DNA of 64,000 nucleotides from Nocardia acididurans (GTDB taxonomy: Bacteria > Actinomycetota > Actinomycetes > Mycobacteriales > Mycobacteriaceae): assembly GCF_016741815.1 (NCBI RefSeq), contig NZ_JAERRJ010000002.1, forward strand, positions 1 through 64,000. Reading direction: 5' to 3'. Below the pieces are notes generated by a model. The model had not been told where the DNA came from, made no database searches, and was given only the letters and a program-made list of their open reading frames with translations. The translations under genes and the position numbers were made by a program. Of the stretch, positions 33,442-41,529 are shown one piece after another; position 1 is the first letter of the stretch; each line of letters begins with the position of its first letter.

Positions 33442-33815
33442 GACGCGCGCTCCACCCGTGCGTGCCGGGCGAGGAATCCCGCGGCCAGGTCGGAATCCCA
33501 CCACACCGCGTACCACTCGAATTCCGTGGCACTGTCGTTTCGAACGTTGTGGGTGCTCCCCGGCAGCAGATGCACGAGGTCACCGGCGACGAAATCCCTT
33601 CGCTCTCCGTCTACTTCGAGGACGGCCCGCCCGGATACGGCGATGAACAGCTCGTACTCGTGGTGCGCGTGCGGCTGTGAGGCTCCGCCCGGGGCCAGGA
33701 CGCACCATGCGCCCTCGAACGGCGCGTTGAGGGCGGCCCAGGGCAGCAGTCGTTCGGAATCCACGCCGTAGGCGCTGGTCAGCTGGTCGCGGTCGAGGCG
33801 GCGTAGTTCGATCAT
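33438..33815 (-). CDS. Stand-alone cupin, predicted N-N bond-forming subunit of a hydrazine synthetase
   Basis: A 125-residue single-domain cupin. Motif 1 (GGASQPHAHHEYELFIAVSG) provides His49, His51 and Glu55; motif 2 (GDLVHLLPGSTHNVRN) provides His89, so the full 3-His/1-Glu metal site is present. In characterised hydrazine synthetases a cupin domain fused to a MetRS-like domain rearranges the glycyl ester of hydroxylysine to form the N-N bond. This cupin lies between the lysine hydroxylase and the MetRS-like gene with ATGA overlaps on both sides, so it probably supplies that activity as a separate polypeptide (inference from context). Confidence 0.88.
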   Translation of the reverse strand: MIELRRLDRDQLTSAYGVDSERLLPWAALNAPFEGAWCVLAPGGASQPHAHHEYELFIAVSGRAVLEVDGERRDFVAGDLVHLLPGSTHNVRNDSATEFEWYAVWWDSDLAAGFLARHARVERAS

Positions 33816-35098
33816 GCCGACCGCACCTCCGCCGCCGCGCGGCGATCGAGCAGATCGTCCACGATGTCCTGGGACCGGTGCGCCAGCACGCTGATGAGAC
33901 TGTCGGCGATGCCGTGCGTGCGCTCGTTCACACCCTGCAAATAGATTCCACCCCAGGCCGATTCGCCGAGTTCGAGGCGATAGCGGCGGCTCACCCGGAT
34001 CTCGTCGAGCCCGATCCGCGCGGCGAGGTCGCGCACCAGGGCGGGCATCCGCCGGTCGTACCCGGTCCCCAGCAGCACCACATCGCAGCGCAGCGATTCG
34101 GTCTTCCCGCTGCGCAGATCCCGCACATCCAGCACGATGTCGTCACCGTCGGTGCGCGCGGCCACGACGTCGGTCATGGCGCGGATGCGGGAGCGGTTCT
34201 CCCCCAGCATCTTCTGCTGATACTGCCTCGAGTACAGCTCGTCCAGGAACGGTGGAGCCAGCCCCGCGTAGTTGGTGAGATGCACCTCCTCGAGGATGCG
34301 GGCGCGCGCCTCGGCGCCGGCGTTGTAGAACTCGTCGACGAACGACGGGTAGAACAGCTCGTTGACGAATTTGCTGGTCTGATAGTTCTGCAGCCCGATG
34401 GACCGCAGCACCAGGGTCGTTGTGCCGGAGGGCAGATCGCTGTGCAGCGCCAGGAACATCTCCGCCGCGCTCTGCGCGCCGCCCACCACCACCGACCGCC
34501 ACGGTCGATCGGCATCCAGCGCGGCGATGCCCGAGCGGTACCGGGTGCTGTGAATCACCCTGTCGCCGGGCAGATCCGCGAAGACATCCGGAATGCGCGC
34601 GTCGCGTCCGGTGCCGAGAACCAGGTCGCGGCAGGCGATCCGGTCACCACCCGCCAGTCGCACCAGCCAGCCGGTGATCCGGCCGTCGCGGGTGCGGCGT
34701 GGTTCGATGCGCTCGGCTCGCGCGCCGTGGCGCACCCGCACCAGTTCCAGCGAATGCGCCACCCACTGTTGATAATCCGACAGTTCCCACCGGTACGGGT
34801 GGAAGGTGGACAGATTCACGAATTCGTCGAGCCGGTCGTGTTCGTGCAGGAAGTTCAGGAAGGAGAATCGGCTGCGCGGATTACGCAGGGTTACCAGGTC
34901 TTTCACGAACGACACCTGGCTGCGCGCCCAGGGCAGCAGCATATCCCGCTGCCATTTCACATCCGGATGCTGCTCCAGCAGCAGGGTATTCGCGGCCAGG
35001 CCGGGCGCTCCGGATTCCTCCAGGGCCACGGCGAAGGCCAGATTCGCGGGTCCCGCGCCGAGGGCGAGGACTTCGACTTCGTGTTCGATCACAATCAT
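33812..35098 (-). CDS. L-lysine N6-monooxygenase (SidA/IucD family)
   Basis: A 428-residue flavin N-monooxygenase. FAD motif LALGAGPANLA at residues 12-21, the substrate-region segment WQRDMLLPWARSQVSFVKDL, the NADPH motif VVVGGAQSAAEMFLAL and the C-terminal LLGTGYDRRMP are all present. Members hydroxylate lysine N6 or ornithine N5. Lysine is favoured here because the next two genes form a hydrazine-synthetase pair that uses N6-hydroxylysine; no siderophore synthetase is nearby. It is the first gene of the coupled operon. The ATG has an AGGTGG site directly upstream that partly overlaps a hairpin arm. Confidence 0.92.
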   Translation of the reverse strand: MIVIEHEVEVLALGAGPANLAFAVALEESGAPGLAANTLLLEQHPDVKWQRDMLLPWARSQVSFVKDLVTLRNPRSRFSFLNFLHEHDRLDEFVNLSTFHPYRWELSDYQQWVAHSLELVRVRHGARAERIEPRRTRDGRITGWLVRLAGGDRIACRDLVLGTGRDARIPDVFADLPGDRVIHSTRYRSGIAALDADRPWRSVVVGGAQSAAEMFLALHSDLPSGTTTLVLRSIGLQNYQTSKFVNELFYPSFVDEFYNAGAEARARILEEVHLTNYAGLAPPFLDELYSRQYQQKMLGENRSRIRAMTDVVAARTDGDDIVLDVRDLRSGKTESLRCDVVLLGTGYDRRMPALVRDLAARIGLDEIRVSRRYRLELGESAWGGIYLQGVNERTHGIADSLISVLAHRSQDIVDDLLDRRAAAEVRSA

Positions 35099-35102
35099 CC
35101 AC

Positions 35103-35134
35103 CTGGGAGTCGAGAATTTGGAATGAGCTCCCAG
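35103..35134 (-). promoter_or_regulatory. Leader hairpin next to the lysine hydroxylase ribosome site
   Basis: Perfect 7-bp arms (35103-35109 and 35128-35134, CTGGGAG/CTCCCAG) separated by 18 nt lie in the leader of the biosynthetic operon. On the minus-strand transcript, the 3' arm runs into the AGGTGG preceding the ATG. It could modulate translation or be a protein-binding repeat. Confidence 0.4.
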
Positions 35135-35196
35135 TCAGTGAATTCGGTGCGCGTGTTGATCGAAAGCCGTTCGCGCAACCGAACATCAACCGCCGA

Positions 35197-35658
35197 TCAG
35201 ATCTCGCTGTCGATGGAGTGCACCCGGGTGGGGGTGATCACGATCGGTTCGGAGAACATGTCGGCGAAGGCGCGCGGGGTGCCGAACAGCAGGTCGATGC
35301 GTTCCGCGTATTTGGCGACGTACGCGGGCAATTCATCGAGAGGCGACACCGTGGCGTCGTAGCGCGCGGTGCCCTCGATCCGCACGACGTCCCGGCCCAG
35401 ATCGGAGTCGTCCAGGGCCAGTGCGACATTCGGATTGGTGGCGATATTGCGCAGCTTCACCTTGTTCGGCTGGCTGTACACGACGAGGGTGCCGTCCTCG
35501 AGCAGCAGGAACCACACCGCCACGGTTTCCGGTCGGCCGTCGGGCCGGACGGTGGACAGCCAGGCGATCTGATCGTCGTGCAATCGCTGCGCGATTCGCG
35601 CCCGCCGGTGCGCGGTGAGGTGCTCGGTGAGTTTCGCGATGTTCTCGGACGGGCTCAT
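35197..35658 (-). CDS. Pyridoxamine-5'-phosphate-oxidase-fold (PPOX) flavin/F420 protein
   Basis: A 153-residue split-barrel protein with IAWLSTVRPDGRPETVAVWFLLLEDGTLVVYSQPNKVKLRN, the usual PPOX N-terminal core, and LGRDVVRIEGTARY. It fits the TIGR03667/F420-dependent-like group more than true PdxH, so an FMN- or F420-dependent reduction is likely. Its ATG overlaps the MFS stop (ATGA), and it lies 98 bases upstream of the lysine hydroxylase on the same strand, so it probably belongs to the cluster. The reaction is unknown. Confidence 0.85.
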   Translation of the reverse strand: MSPSENIAKLTEHLTAHRRARIAQRLHDDQIAWLSTVRPDGRPETVAVWFLLLEDGTLVVYSQPNKVKLRNIATNPNVALALDDSDLGRDVVRIEGTARYDATVSPLDELPAYVAKYAERIDLLFGTPRAFADMFSEPIVITPTRVHSIDSEI

Positions 35659-36866
35659 GATCCGCCTTCCCCAGTGCCGGTGCGCATGCCAGCGTAGGCG
35701 CACCAGGCCGCGACCACGGTGCACACGCCGAACAGCGGCCACACCCCGGTGTGGAGTCGTTCCCAGGCCAGCACGCCCACGGTGGGACCCACGGCCAGCC
35801 CCAGGCCGAAGACCGCCTGGTGGCCGGTCACGTACCGGGCCCGCACGGGGGCCGCGTAGGTGGAAGGATAGGCGAATATGGTTGGGCCGCTGATCATTAC
35901 GCCGAGCACGAAGACCGTGGTGGCCAGCAGAACAGGCGCGGGCCCGTACCGCGTGAACACATACCCGGCAACGCCGGCTCCCATGATCAGGGTGCCCAGG
36001 CCGCCAGCGACGGCGGGCCGCCAGTGCTTGACGTAGGAGGTGATCTTCAGTTCGAGGCTGATGAGCAGCACCGACGAGGTCACGAGTACCGCGCTGTAGA
36101 CCCCCGCCGGAAAACCGCGCGCGGTGATCTCCAGCGGCAACGCGACGGTGTACTGCACGTAGACGATCGCCCCGATCAACACCGAGATCAGCAGGAGCCG
36201 GAATCCCCGGTCCCGGAAGATCACCCCGTATCCGGAATGCCGTGGCGCGGCGGCGTCTTCCACCGGGACGGCCACCGACGGCAGCAGCGCCCCGGCCAGC
36301 ACCGCACAGCCCAGCGCCGTCAGCGCGTCGATCCACAGCAGCAGGTTCCAATCGATCAGAATCACCACGGCCGCGAGGAGCGGAGCCAGCGCGGCGCCCA
36401 GATTCAGCGCGATGCGCAGCATCGAGAAGGCCATCACCCGATGCTCCCGCGGCGTCAACTCCCCCAGCAGCAGTGCGGCGGCGGGCCGATGGGCCTGGGT
36501 GGCCAGCCCGGCGACCGCCACCGCCGCCATCAGGGCAGCGAACCGGCCGGGTACGGCGAGCACCGGAATCACCGCGAGCACCGCGGCCGATCCGGTCATC
36601 GCGGCGACAATGGTGTTCCGTGCGCCCAGCCGTCGGGTGAGCTCACCGCCGAAGACCGTGCCGCACACCGCTCCCGCGCTGTAGGCGGTCAATGCCAGCC
36701 CGGCCCGGCCGACGGTGAATCCGGCGTGGATCAGGTAGAGCACCAGATAGGTCTGGACGAAGGCCCCGAGCTGATTGACCAGGACGCCCAGGAGCAGATA
36801 TCGCACCGGCCCCGGGGTTTCGCGCAGAGCGGTGAACACCCCCGATCGTTCGTCGATTCGAGTCAC
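35655..36866 (-). CDS. MFS transporter, probable product exporter
   Basis: A 403-residue major facilitator protein with about 12 hydrophobic segments and the MFS loop 2-3 motif as GGELTRRLGARN. The N-terminus is short and cytoplasmic. It is the first gene of a two-gene unit with the PPOX-fold gene, and that unit leads into the hydrazine-type operon. Self-resistance export of the cluster product is the simplest role (inference). The start is a GTG with AGAGG about 6 bases upstream. Confidence 0.9.
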   Translation of the reverse strand: MTRIDERSGVFTALRETPGPVRYLLLGVLVNQLGAFVQTYLVLYLIHAGFTVGRAGLALTAYSAGAVCGTVFGGELTRRLGARNTIVAAMTGSAAVLAVIPVLAVPGRFAALMAAVAVAGLATQAHRPAAALLLGELTPREHRVMAFSMLRIALNLGAALAPLLAAVVILIDWNLLLWIDALTALGCAVLAGALLPSVAVPVEDAAAPRHSGYGVIFRDRGFRLLLISVLIGAIVYVQYTVALPLEITARGFPAGVYSAVLVTSSVLLISLELKITSYVKHWRPAVAGGLGTLIMGAGVAGYVFTRYGPAPVLLATTVFVLGVMISGPTIFAYPSTYAAPVRARYVTGHQAVFGLGLAVGPTVGVLAWERLHTGVWPLFGVCTVVAAWCAYAGMRTGTGEGGS

Positions 36867-36994
36867 CTCAAACCTCTTTTCGCGCTGTTCGATTCGAATT
36901 CCGAGTTCGAGAAACGCTACCGGCGCGCAGGGCGGAATCGCGGTGCCGAACTGTTCGCGAACAATCGAACGACATCGCGCGCCGCGCCGCGAAT

Positions 36995-38479
36995 TCAGAA
37001 GATGGCCTGCTGAATACGCCGCTCGGCCAGACGGCCGGTTTCCTGCATCAGGAGGCTCCCGATCAGCCTGGGCATGATGTAACGCTCCGGCGTCGAAACC
37101 CGGTGCAGCAGACCGCTATCCACCAGGGTGTCCATTACGTGCTCGGCGGCGTCGACCGATATGTGCAGGTGCCGCGCCAATCCGATCGGGGTGACCTCGT
37201 CACAGCCGCGACCGAGCATATGCACCACATGCTTTCCCAGCGGCGGCAGCGAGAGATAGGCGGGCAGTAGCGCATTCGCGAGTCCGATATCGCCGATGCG
37301 CAACCAGTTGGCCACATTCACCCCGGCATCGAGGCGCTCGGCCACCTCGCGCAGCCCGCGGCCCGGCTGCGCGGCGATCTTGCGCCCGGCCACTGTCACG
37401 GCCAGCGGCAAATATCCGCAGAACTCCGCGATTCGTAGTGCGGCGGCGGGTTCGGCGCGTACCCGCTCGCCGCCGATGAGCACGCGCAGCAGATCCACGG
37501 CTTCGGTTCGAGGCAGCGGCGCCATGATCACCCGCCGCACTCCCTCCAGCCCGAGCAGCCGGGACCGGCTGACGACCAGGACCCGGCTGGCCGGCGTATG
37601 CGCCAGCAGCGGCCGCACCTGAGCCTCGTCGCGCACATTGTCCAGCAGCACGAGCACCCGGCGCTGCGCGAGAATCGACCGGTACAGCCCGATCCGGTGG
37701 GTGGCGTCACCCGGGACGGCGGCCGCCGGAACCCCCAGCGCGAGCAGGAAACCGCCCAGCACGTCCGTGGCCGCGAGCGCGTCCTCGGTGGTCCCGCACA
37801 TATCGGCCCACAGTTGCCCGTCCGGGAATTCGGGCGCCGCCCGATGCGCGTACCGCAGCGCGAACGCCGTCTTGCCCACCCCGACCGGACCACGAATCAC
37901 CAGCGGCGCGTGCGAGCCCACGCCTTCGTACGGTGCGGTCACCACCTCGAACTCCGCCTCCCGGCCGACGAAATCGAGTGGCGCGACCGGCAATTGCGCG
38001 GGCCGCGGCCACCCGATACCCGCGCCCGCCAGCCCGGCCGATCCCGGCGTCCACGCCGACCCCGCCGATCGCAGCGTCCACGCCGACCCGGCCGATCCTG
38101 GCGTCCACGTCGGCCCGCCGCCCGCTGCCGAGGCCGATCCTGGTGCCGAGGGCGATGCCTCCTCGCCGCTGCCCGGTTCAGCCGGGCCCGGTGATTCGCC
38201 GGTGAGTGGCGGGGACGCGCGCGCCCGCTCCGCTCGCCAGCGGCGCTCCCATGCGCCGATGTCGCCGTCGCAGGCCTTCACGAAGGCCAGCGTCACCGGC
38301 AGTGTGGGCAGCCGGTACCCGCCCGCGGCCTCCGACAGCACGGAGGGCGAGTACATGACGATTCCCGCCATTCGCCGGTACGACGGATTTCCCGCGGCCG
38401 CGCGCAGACTCCGCAGATCCTCCGCGAAGGCGGACAGTCGGCTCCCGCTCGCGCCGACGGGCTTCTCGCGTCTACCCAT
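36995..38479 (-). CDS. HTH and NB-ARC (STAND-type) regulator
   Basis: A 494-residue regulator. An N-terminal XRE-like helix-turn-helix region (FAEDLRSLRAAAGNPSYRRMA, then SVLSEAAGGYRLPTL) is followed by a Gly/Ser/Ala linker with several GSAGSAWT repeats. The NTPase has Walker A GPVGVGKTAFALRYA, Walker B RVLVLLDNV and a RVLVVSRSR sensor. C-terminal winged helices follow, with no TPR tail. It lacks a SARP activator domain. Lying upstream of the exporter on the same strand, it is a good candidate activator of the cluster. The ATG at 38479 is preferred over an upstream start 12 codons earlier. Confidence 0.87.
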   Translation of the reverse strand: MGRREKPVGASGSRLSAFAEDLRSLRAAAGNPSYRRMAGIVMYSPSVLSEAAGGYRLPTLPVTLAFVKACDGDIGAWERRWRAERARASPPLTGESPGPAEPGSGEEASPSAPGSASAAGGGPTWTPGSAGSAWTLRSAGSAWTPGSAGLAGAGIGWPRPAQLPVAPLDFVGREAEFEVVTAPYEGVGSHAPLVIRGPVGVGKTAFALRYAHRAAPEFPDGQLWADMCGTTEDALAATDVLGGFLLALGVPAAAVPGDATHRIGLYRSILAQRRVLVLLDNVRDEAQVRPLLAHTPASRVLVVSRSRLLGLEGVRRVIMAPLPRTEAVDLLRVLIGGERVRAEPAAALRIAEFCGYLPLAVTVAGRKIAAQPGRGLREVAERLDAGVNVANWLRIGDIGLANALLPAYLSLPPLGKHVVHMLGRGCDEVTPIGLARHLHISVDAAEHVMDTLVDSGLLHRVSTPERYIMPRLIGSLLMQETGRLAERRIQQAIF

Positions 38480-38683
38480 GTGGCTTCGACTCTCTTCCGA
38501 ATCACGCTGCGGCACAGTTCCTCTCCCCGGATCGCCGCCCCCGCACCGCGCATTAACGCGCGGCGTCAGCCCCCTCTATACCGGCCGCCGAACCCCGCGC
38601 GCATAGGTCGATCGACCGATGCCGGTCACCCGGTGCGGGGTCGAATATGTATGGGAGCCATCACCGTTCGACGGAGAGATCCC

Positions 38684-39082
38684 ATGTGCGCAGCCTGTAA
38701 GCCCAGCAATGCCGATACCGTCTGCACCCTGTACGCCGCATTCCTCACCGGCGATATCGCCCACCTCCGGGACTGCGCTCCGGCCGAGGTCACGACGTTC
38801 TTCGAGCGGCTGTCACACTGGCTGGTGCAGGACTTCACGCTCCTCGACCTCGTCGGCACCGGCGCCCGGGTGGTGGCCGAGGTGGAAGTGGACCTGATCC
38901 TGCCCAACGGCGGCCGGATCATCGATCAGGAACTGCATCTGTGGACCTTCGACGCGGACGGCCAGGTGATCGGGTTCCGGCACTACGGCGATACGGCCAA
39001 GCAGCACGCCGCGGACCGAGGCGAGGACATCTCCGGCGCGGCGGGAGAACGCCTCGTCAGCAGTACCGGATTCGGCAGGTGA
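38684..39082 (+). CDS. NTF2/SnoaL-like protein
   Basis: A 132-residue protein with a nuclear-transport-factor-2 outline: N-terminal helices (ADTVCTLYAAFLTGDIAHLRD), then a strand-rich body with ARVVAEVEVDLILPNGG and ELHLWTFDADGQVIGFRHYGD. SnoaL-like folds serve as small isomerases, cyclases or binding proteins. It has a CxxC at the N-terminus (MCAACKP). It is divergent from the NB-ARC regulator, so it could be part of the biosynthetic cluster's regulon, but this is not certain. GGAGAG precedes the ATG. Confidence 0.77.
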   Translation: MCAACKPSNADTVCTLYAAFLTGDIAHLRDCAPAEVTTFFERLSHWLVQDFTLLDLVGTGARVVAEVEVDLILPNGGRIIDQELHLWTFDADGQVIGFRHYGDTAKQHAADRGEDISGAAGERLVSSTGFGR

Positions 39083-39092
39083 GGCGGCCCGG

Positions 39093-39722
39093 TCACGCCA
39101 CCAGCGCACCCGCTCGCATAGTGCGGACAGCGCCGCAGCAGGCGGCCAGCAGGGACTCGTCGTGGCTGACGAGCAGTACCCCCATCTCGTCGGCGGCGGC
39201 ACGGTCCACGAGCAGACGGGCGATGGCGGCGGTGGTCGCGGCATCGAGCATCGCGGTGGCCTCGTCACACAGCAGGTAGCGCGGCCGCTGCACGAGAGCG
39301 CGTGCGACACAGGCACGTTGGAGCTGACCGTCGCTGACCTCGTGCGGGCGTCGGGTCAGCAGGTCGGGGGTCAGGCCCACGGCGGCGGCGTGCGCGACGA
39401 TATCCGGGGATCGTTCGCCCCGGATGCGCGCGGGCTCGCCGATGATGCGCGCCAGCGTATAGCGCGGGTTGGTGGAATTGCGCGGGGACTGGAACACCAC
39501 CGCGATCTCGGTGCCGCGGGAACGAATCGGACGGCCGTCGAGGGTGACCGATCCGGCGGTGGGCATGGTCAGTCCCGCCAGCACCCGCACGAGAGTCGTT
39601 TTACCGGAACCGGATTCGCCCTTCAGCCCGGTGACTCGACCGGCCTCCAGGGTGAAATCGACATTGTCGACGGTTCTTTCCGCGCCACGGTATCCAGCGG
39701 TCACGCCGGTGGCGGTCAGCAC
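39093..39722 (-). CDS. ABC transporter ATP-binding protein (DppF/NikE-like, short)
   Basis: A 209-residue ATPase: Walker A GESGSGKTTLV, Q-loop AVVFQSPRNSTNP, signature SDGQLQRACVARAL (an SDGQ variant of SGGQ), Walker B RYLLCDEATAMLD, and the switch His in LLVSHDE. It is shorter than DppF because the C-terminal oligopeptide-specific extension is missing, as in nickel-type NikE. The start GTG lies inside the end of the upstream ATPase gene (7-base overlap). It is the last gene of a five-gene importer operon. Confidence 0.9.
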   Translation of the reverse strand: MLTATGVTAGYRGAERTVDNVDFTLEAGRVTGLKGESGSGKTTLVRVLAGLTMPTAGSVTLDGRPIRSRGTEIAVVFQSPRNSTNPRYTLARIIGEPARIRGERSPDIVAHAAAVGLTPDLLTRRPHEVSDGQLQRACVARALVQRPRYLLCDEATAMLDAATTAAIARLLVDRAAADEMGVLLVSHDESLLAACCGAVRTMRAGALVA

Positions 39723-40711
39723 GAGTCACCTCGTTTCCGAATCATGCGCGGTCCCTGGGCAGTCGGCACGGCGTCGCGCCCGAGATAGGGATGGTCGAGT
39801 GACAGGTTGGTCAGCGCGGTGGGCGGATGCGGCAGCGGCGTGAGCCCGCGCTCCGGCAGGGCGGCCAGGAGATCGCGGGTGTAGTCGTGCCACGGGTCGG
39901 CGAGCACCTCGGCCGCCGGACCGGATTCGACCACATGCGAGGCGTACATGATCGCCGCGTCGTCGGCGACCCCGGTGCGCAGCAGGGCACTCAGATCATG
40001 GGTGATGAGCAGCACCGCCGCCCCCTCGTCGGCGCAGCGGCGCAGCAGGCGCAGCGTGTGGTCGGTGCGCGCGTGGTCCAGGCCCGAGGTGGGTTCATCG
40101 GCCACGATCACCTCCGGATCTCCGGCGAGGGCCGCCGCGACCGCCGCGCGCTGCGCCATACCGCCAGACAGTTCGTGCGGATACCGATCGAGCGCTTCCG
40201 GCGGGAAGTCGGCCCGCCGCGCCAGTTCCGCACAGGTGTGGCGCGAGCCCACCGCTTCGATCGTCTCCAGCAGTTGCGAGCCGATGGTGCGTACCGGCGT
40301 GAAATGCGTTGCCGGAGACTGCGGTACGAGCGCCACCCGCCGTCCACGATAGGAGCCGTCACCAGCGAGCACATCGACGGCCCGATCGGCGGCACCGATG
40401 CGCACCGCGCCGCTCACCACCGCGGTGCGCGGCAGCATGCCCAGCACCGCGGCAGCGACCATGGACTTCCCGCACCCGGATTCACCGGCGAGCGCGGTCA
40501 GTGTCCCGCGCCGGACCGACAGGGTGACATCGGTGACCGCGTGCACGACCTCGGCGCGTGCGGTCCGGGCGGGACGCGACGCGCCCACAGCGCCGCGACG
40601 CAGCGGAATTCGGCGGCGCGGCGCGGTCGTACCGTTGTGGTGCAGCGGAATTCGCACCGTGAGCCCCGCGATATCCAGTCCCCCCGGATGCTTCGGATCG
40701 GTGTCGGTCAC
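39716..40711 (-). CDS. ABC transporter ATP-binding protein (DppD/NikD-like)
   Basis: A 331-residue ATPase with Walker A AGESGCGKSMVA, signature ELSGGMAQRAAVAAAL, Walker B VIVADEPTSGLD and switch His LLITHDLSAL. About 50 N-terminal residues rich in Arg/Pro precede the usual start. A C-terminal DHPYLGRDAVP extension resembles the oligo_HPY region. The GTG overlaps the upstream permease stop (GTGA). Confidence 0.9.
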   Translation of the reverse strand: MTDTDPKHPGGLDIAGLTVRIPLHHNGTTAPRRRIPLRRGAVGASRPARTARAEVVHAVTDVTLSVRRGTLTALAGESGCGKSMVAAAVLGMLPRTAVVSGAVRIGAADRAVDVLAGDGSYRGRRVALVPQSPATHFTPVRTIGSQLLETIEAVGSRHTCAELARRADFPPEALDRYPHELSGGMAQRAAVAAALAGDPEVIVADEPTSGLDHARTDHTLRLLRRCADEGAAVLLITHDLSALLRTGVADDAAIMYASHVVESGPAAEVLADPWHDYTRDLLAALPERGLTPLPHPPTALTNLSLDHPYLGRDAVPTAQGPRMIRKRGDSC

Positions 40712-41529
40712 AGGGGCACCTTCGACGGTTTCGGCGGAATGAGTAGCATGCGCAGCGCCGATCCCGCGACGGCCACCGCCAGGGTCGTCACCACCAGCAC
40801 GCCCGCCGGGAACACCAGCGTCCACCAGCCGCCGAGCAGCAGGGAGCTGCGCGCCTCCGACAGCAGCGTGCCGAGGCTGGGTTCATGGGGCGACAACCCG
40901 AATCCCAGGAACGACAGGGTGGATTCGTGCCATACGGCGTGCGGGAGCAGGAGCACCACGGCGATCAGCGCCTGCGGTGCGACGGCGGGCAGCAGATGCC
41001 GAGCCAGGACATGCCCGCGGCTCGCACCCGCCAGCCGGGCGGCGGCGATGTATTCCCGATCGCGCAGGCCCAGGGTCTCCGCGCGGACGATCCGCGCCAC
41101 CTGCACCCAGTGCGTCAGTCCGATGGACAGCACCACGGCCACGACGCTGCCCCGGAACAGGGCGACGATCACGATGCCGAGCAGCAGGTGCGGCAGGGCG
41201 TTCGCGGTGTCGGCGATGCGCATGACGACGCGGTCGATCCAGCCCCCGGCCAGCGCGGACGCCGTACCCACGAGCACGCCGAGCACGGTGGCCAGCAGGG
41301 CGGATCCGATCGCCACCAGCAGGGAGACCCGGATGGCGGCGGCGATGCGCACGAACAGATCCCGCCCGGCGGCATCGGTGCCGAACCAGTGCGCACCCGA
41401 CGGGGCCTGCCGGGCGATCGCGAAATCCGTGATGCGGTCGTCGATACCGCTGATCCAGGGCACCAGCACGGCGTAGACCGCCACGGCGAGCAGCACACCC
41501 AGTGCGAGAGACAGCCGCCGTCTACCCAT
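40708..41529 (-). CDS. ABC transporter permease (DppC/NikC-like)
   Basis: A 273-residue inner-membrane permease with five or six helices and the BPD_transp_1 EAA loop (EYIAAARLAGASRGHVLARHLLPAVAP). The N-terminal segment SGAHWFGTDAAGRDLFVRI is characteristic of the DppC/OppC/NikC group. The ATG at 41529 overlaps the end of the DppB-like gene by 8 bases, so both permeases are coupled. Confidence 0.93.
   Translation of the reverse strand: MGRRRLSLALGVLLAVAVYAVLVPWISGIDDRITDFAIARQAPSGAHWFGTDAAGRDLFVRIAAAIRVSLLVAIGSALLATVLGVLVGTASALAGGWIDRVVMRIADTANALPHLLLGIVIVALFRGSVVAVVLSIGLTHWVQVARIVRAETLGLRDREYIAAARLAGASRGHVLARHLLPAVAPQALIAVVLLLPHAVWHESTLSFLGFGLSPHEPSLGTLLSEARSSLLLGGWWTLVFPAGVLVVTTLAVAVAGSALRMLLIPPKPSKVPL

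Noticed and set aside
33812..35098. Siderophore (hydroxamate) cluster based on the lysine N-hydroxylase
   Set aside because: No NIS synthetase, NRPS, N-acyltransferase or ferric-siderophore uptake genes are present. The adjacent cupin and MetRS-like genes fit hydrazine formation better.
38684..39082. Toxin-like or immunity role for the CxxC protein
   Set aside because: The fold pattern is NTF2/SnoaL-like and there is no partner gene of fitting type.
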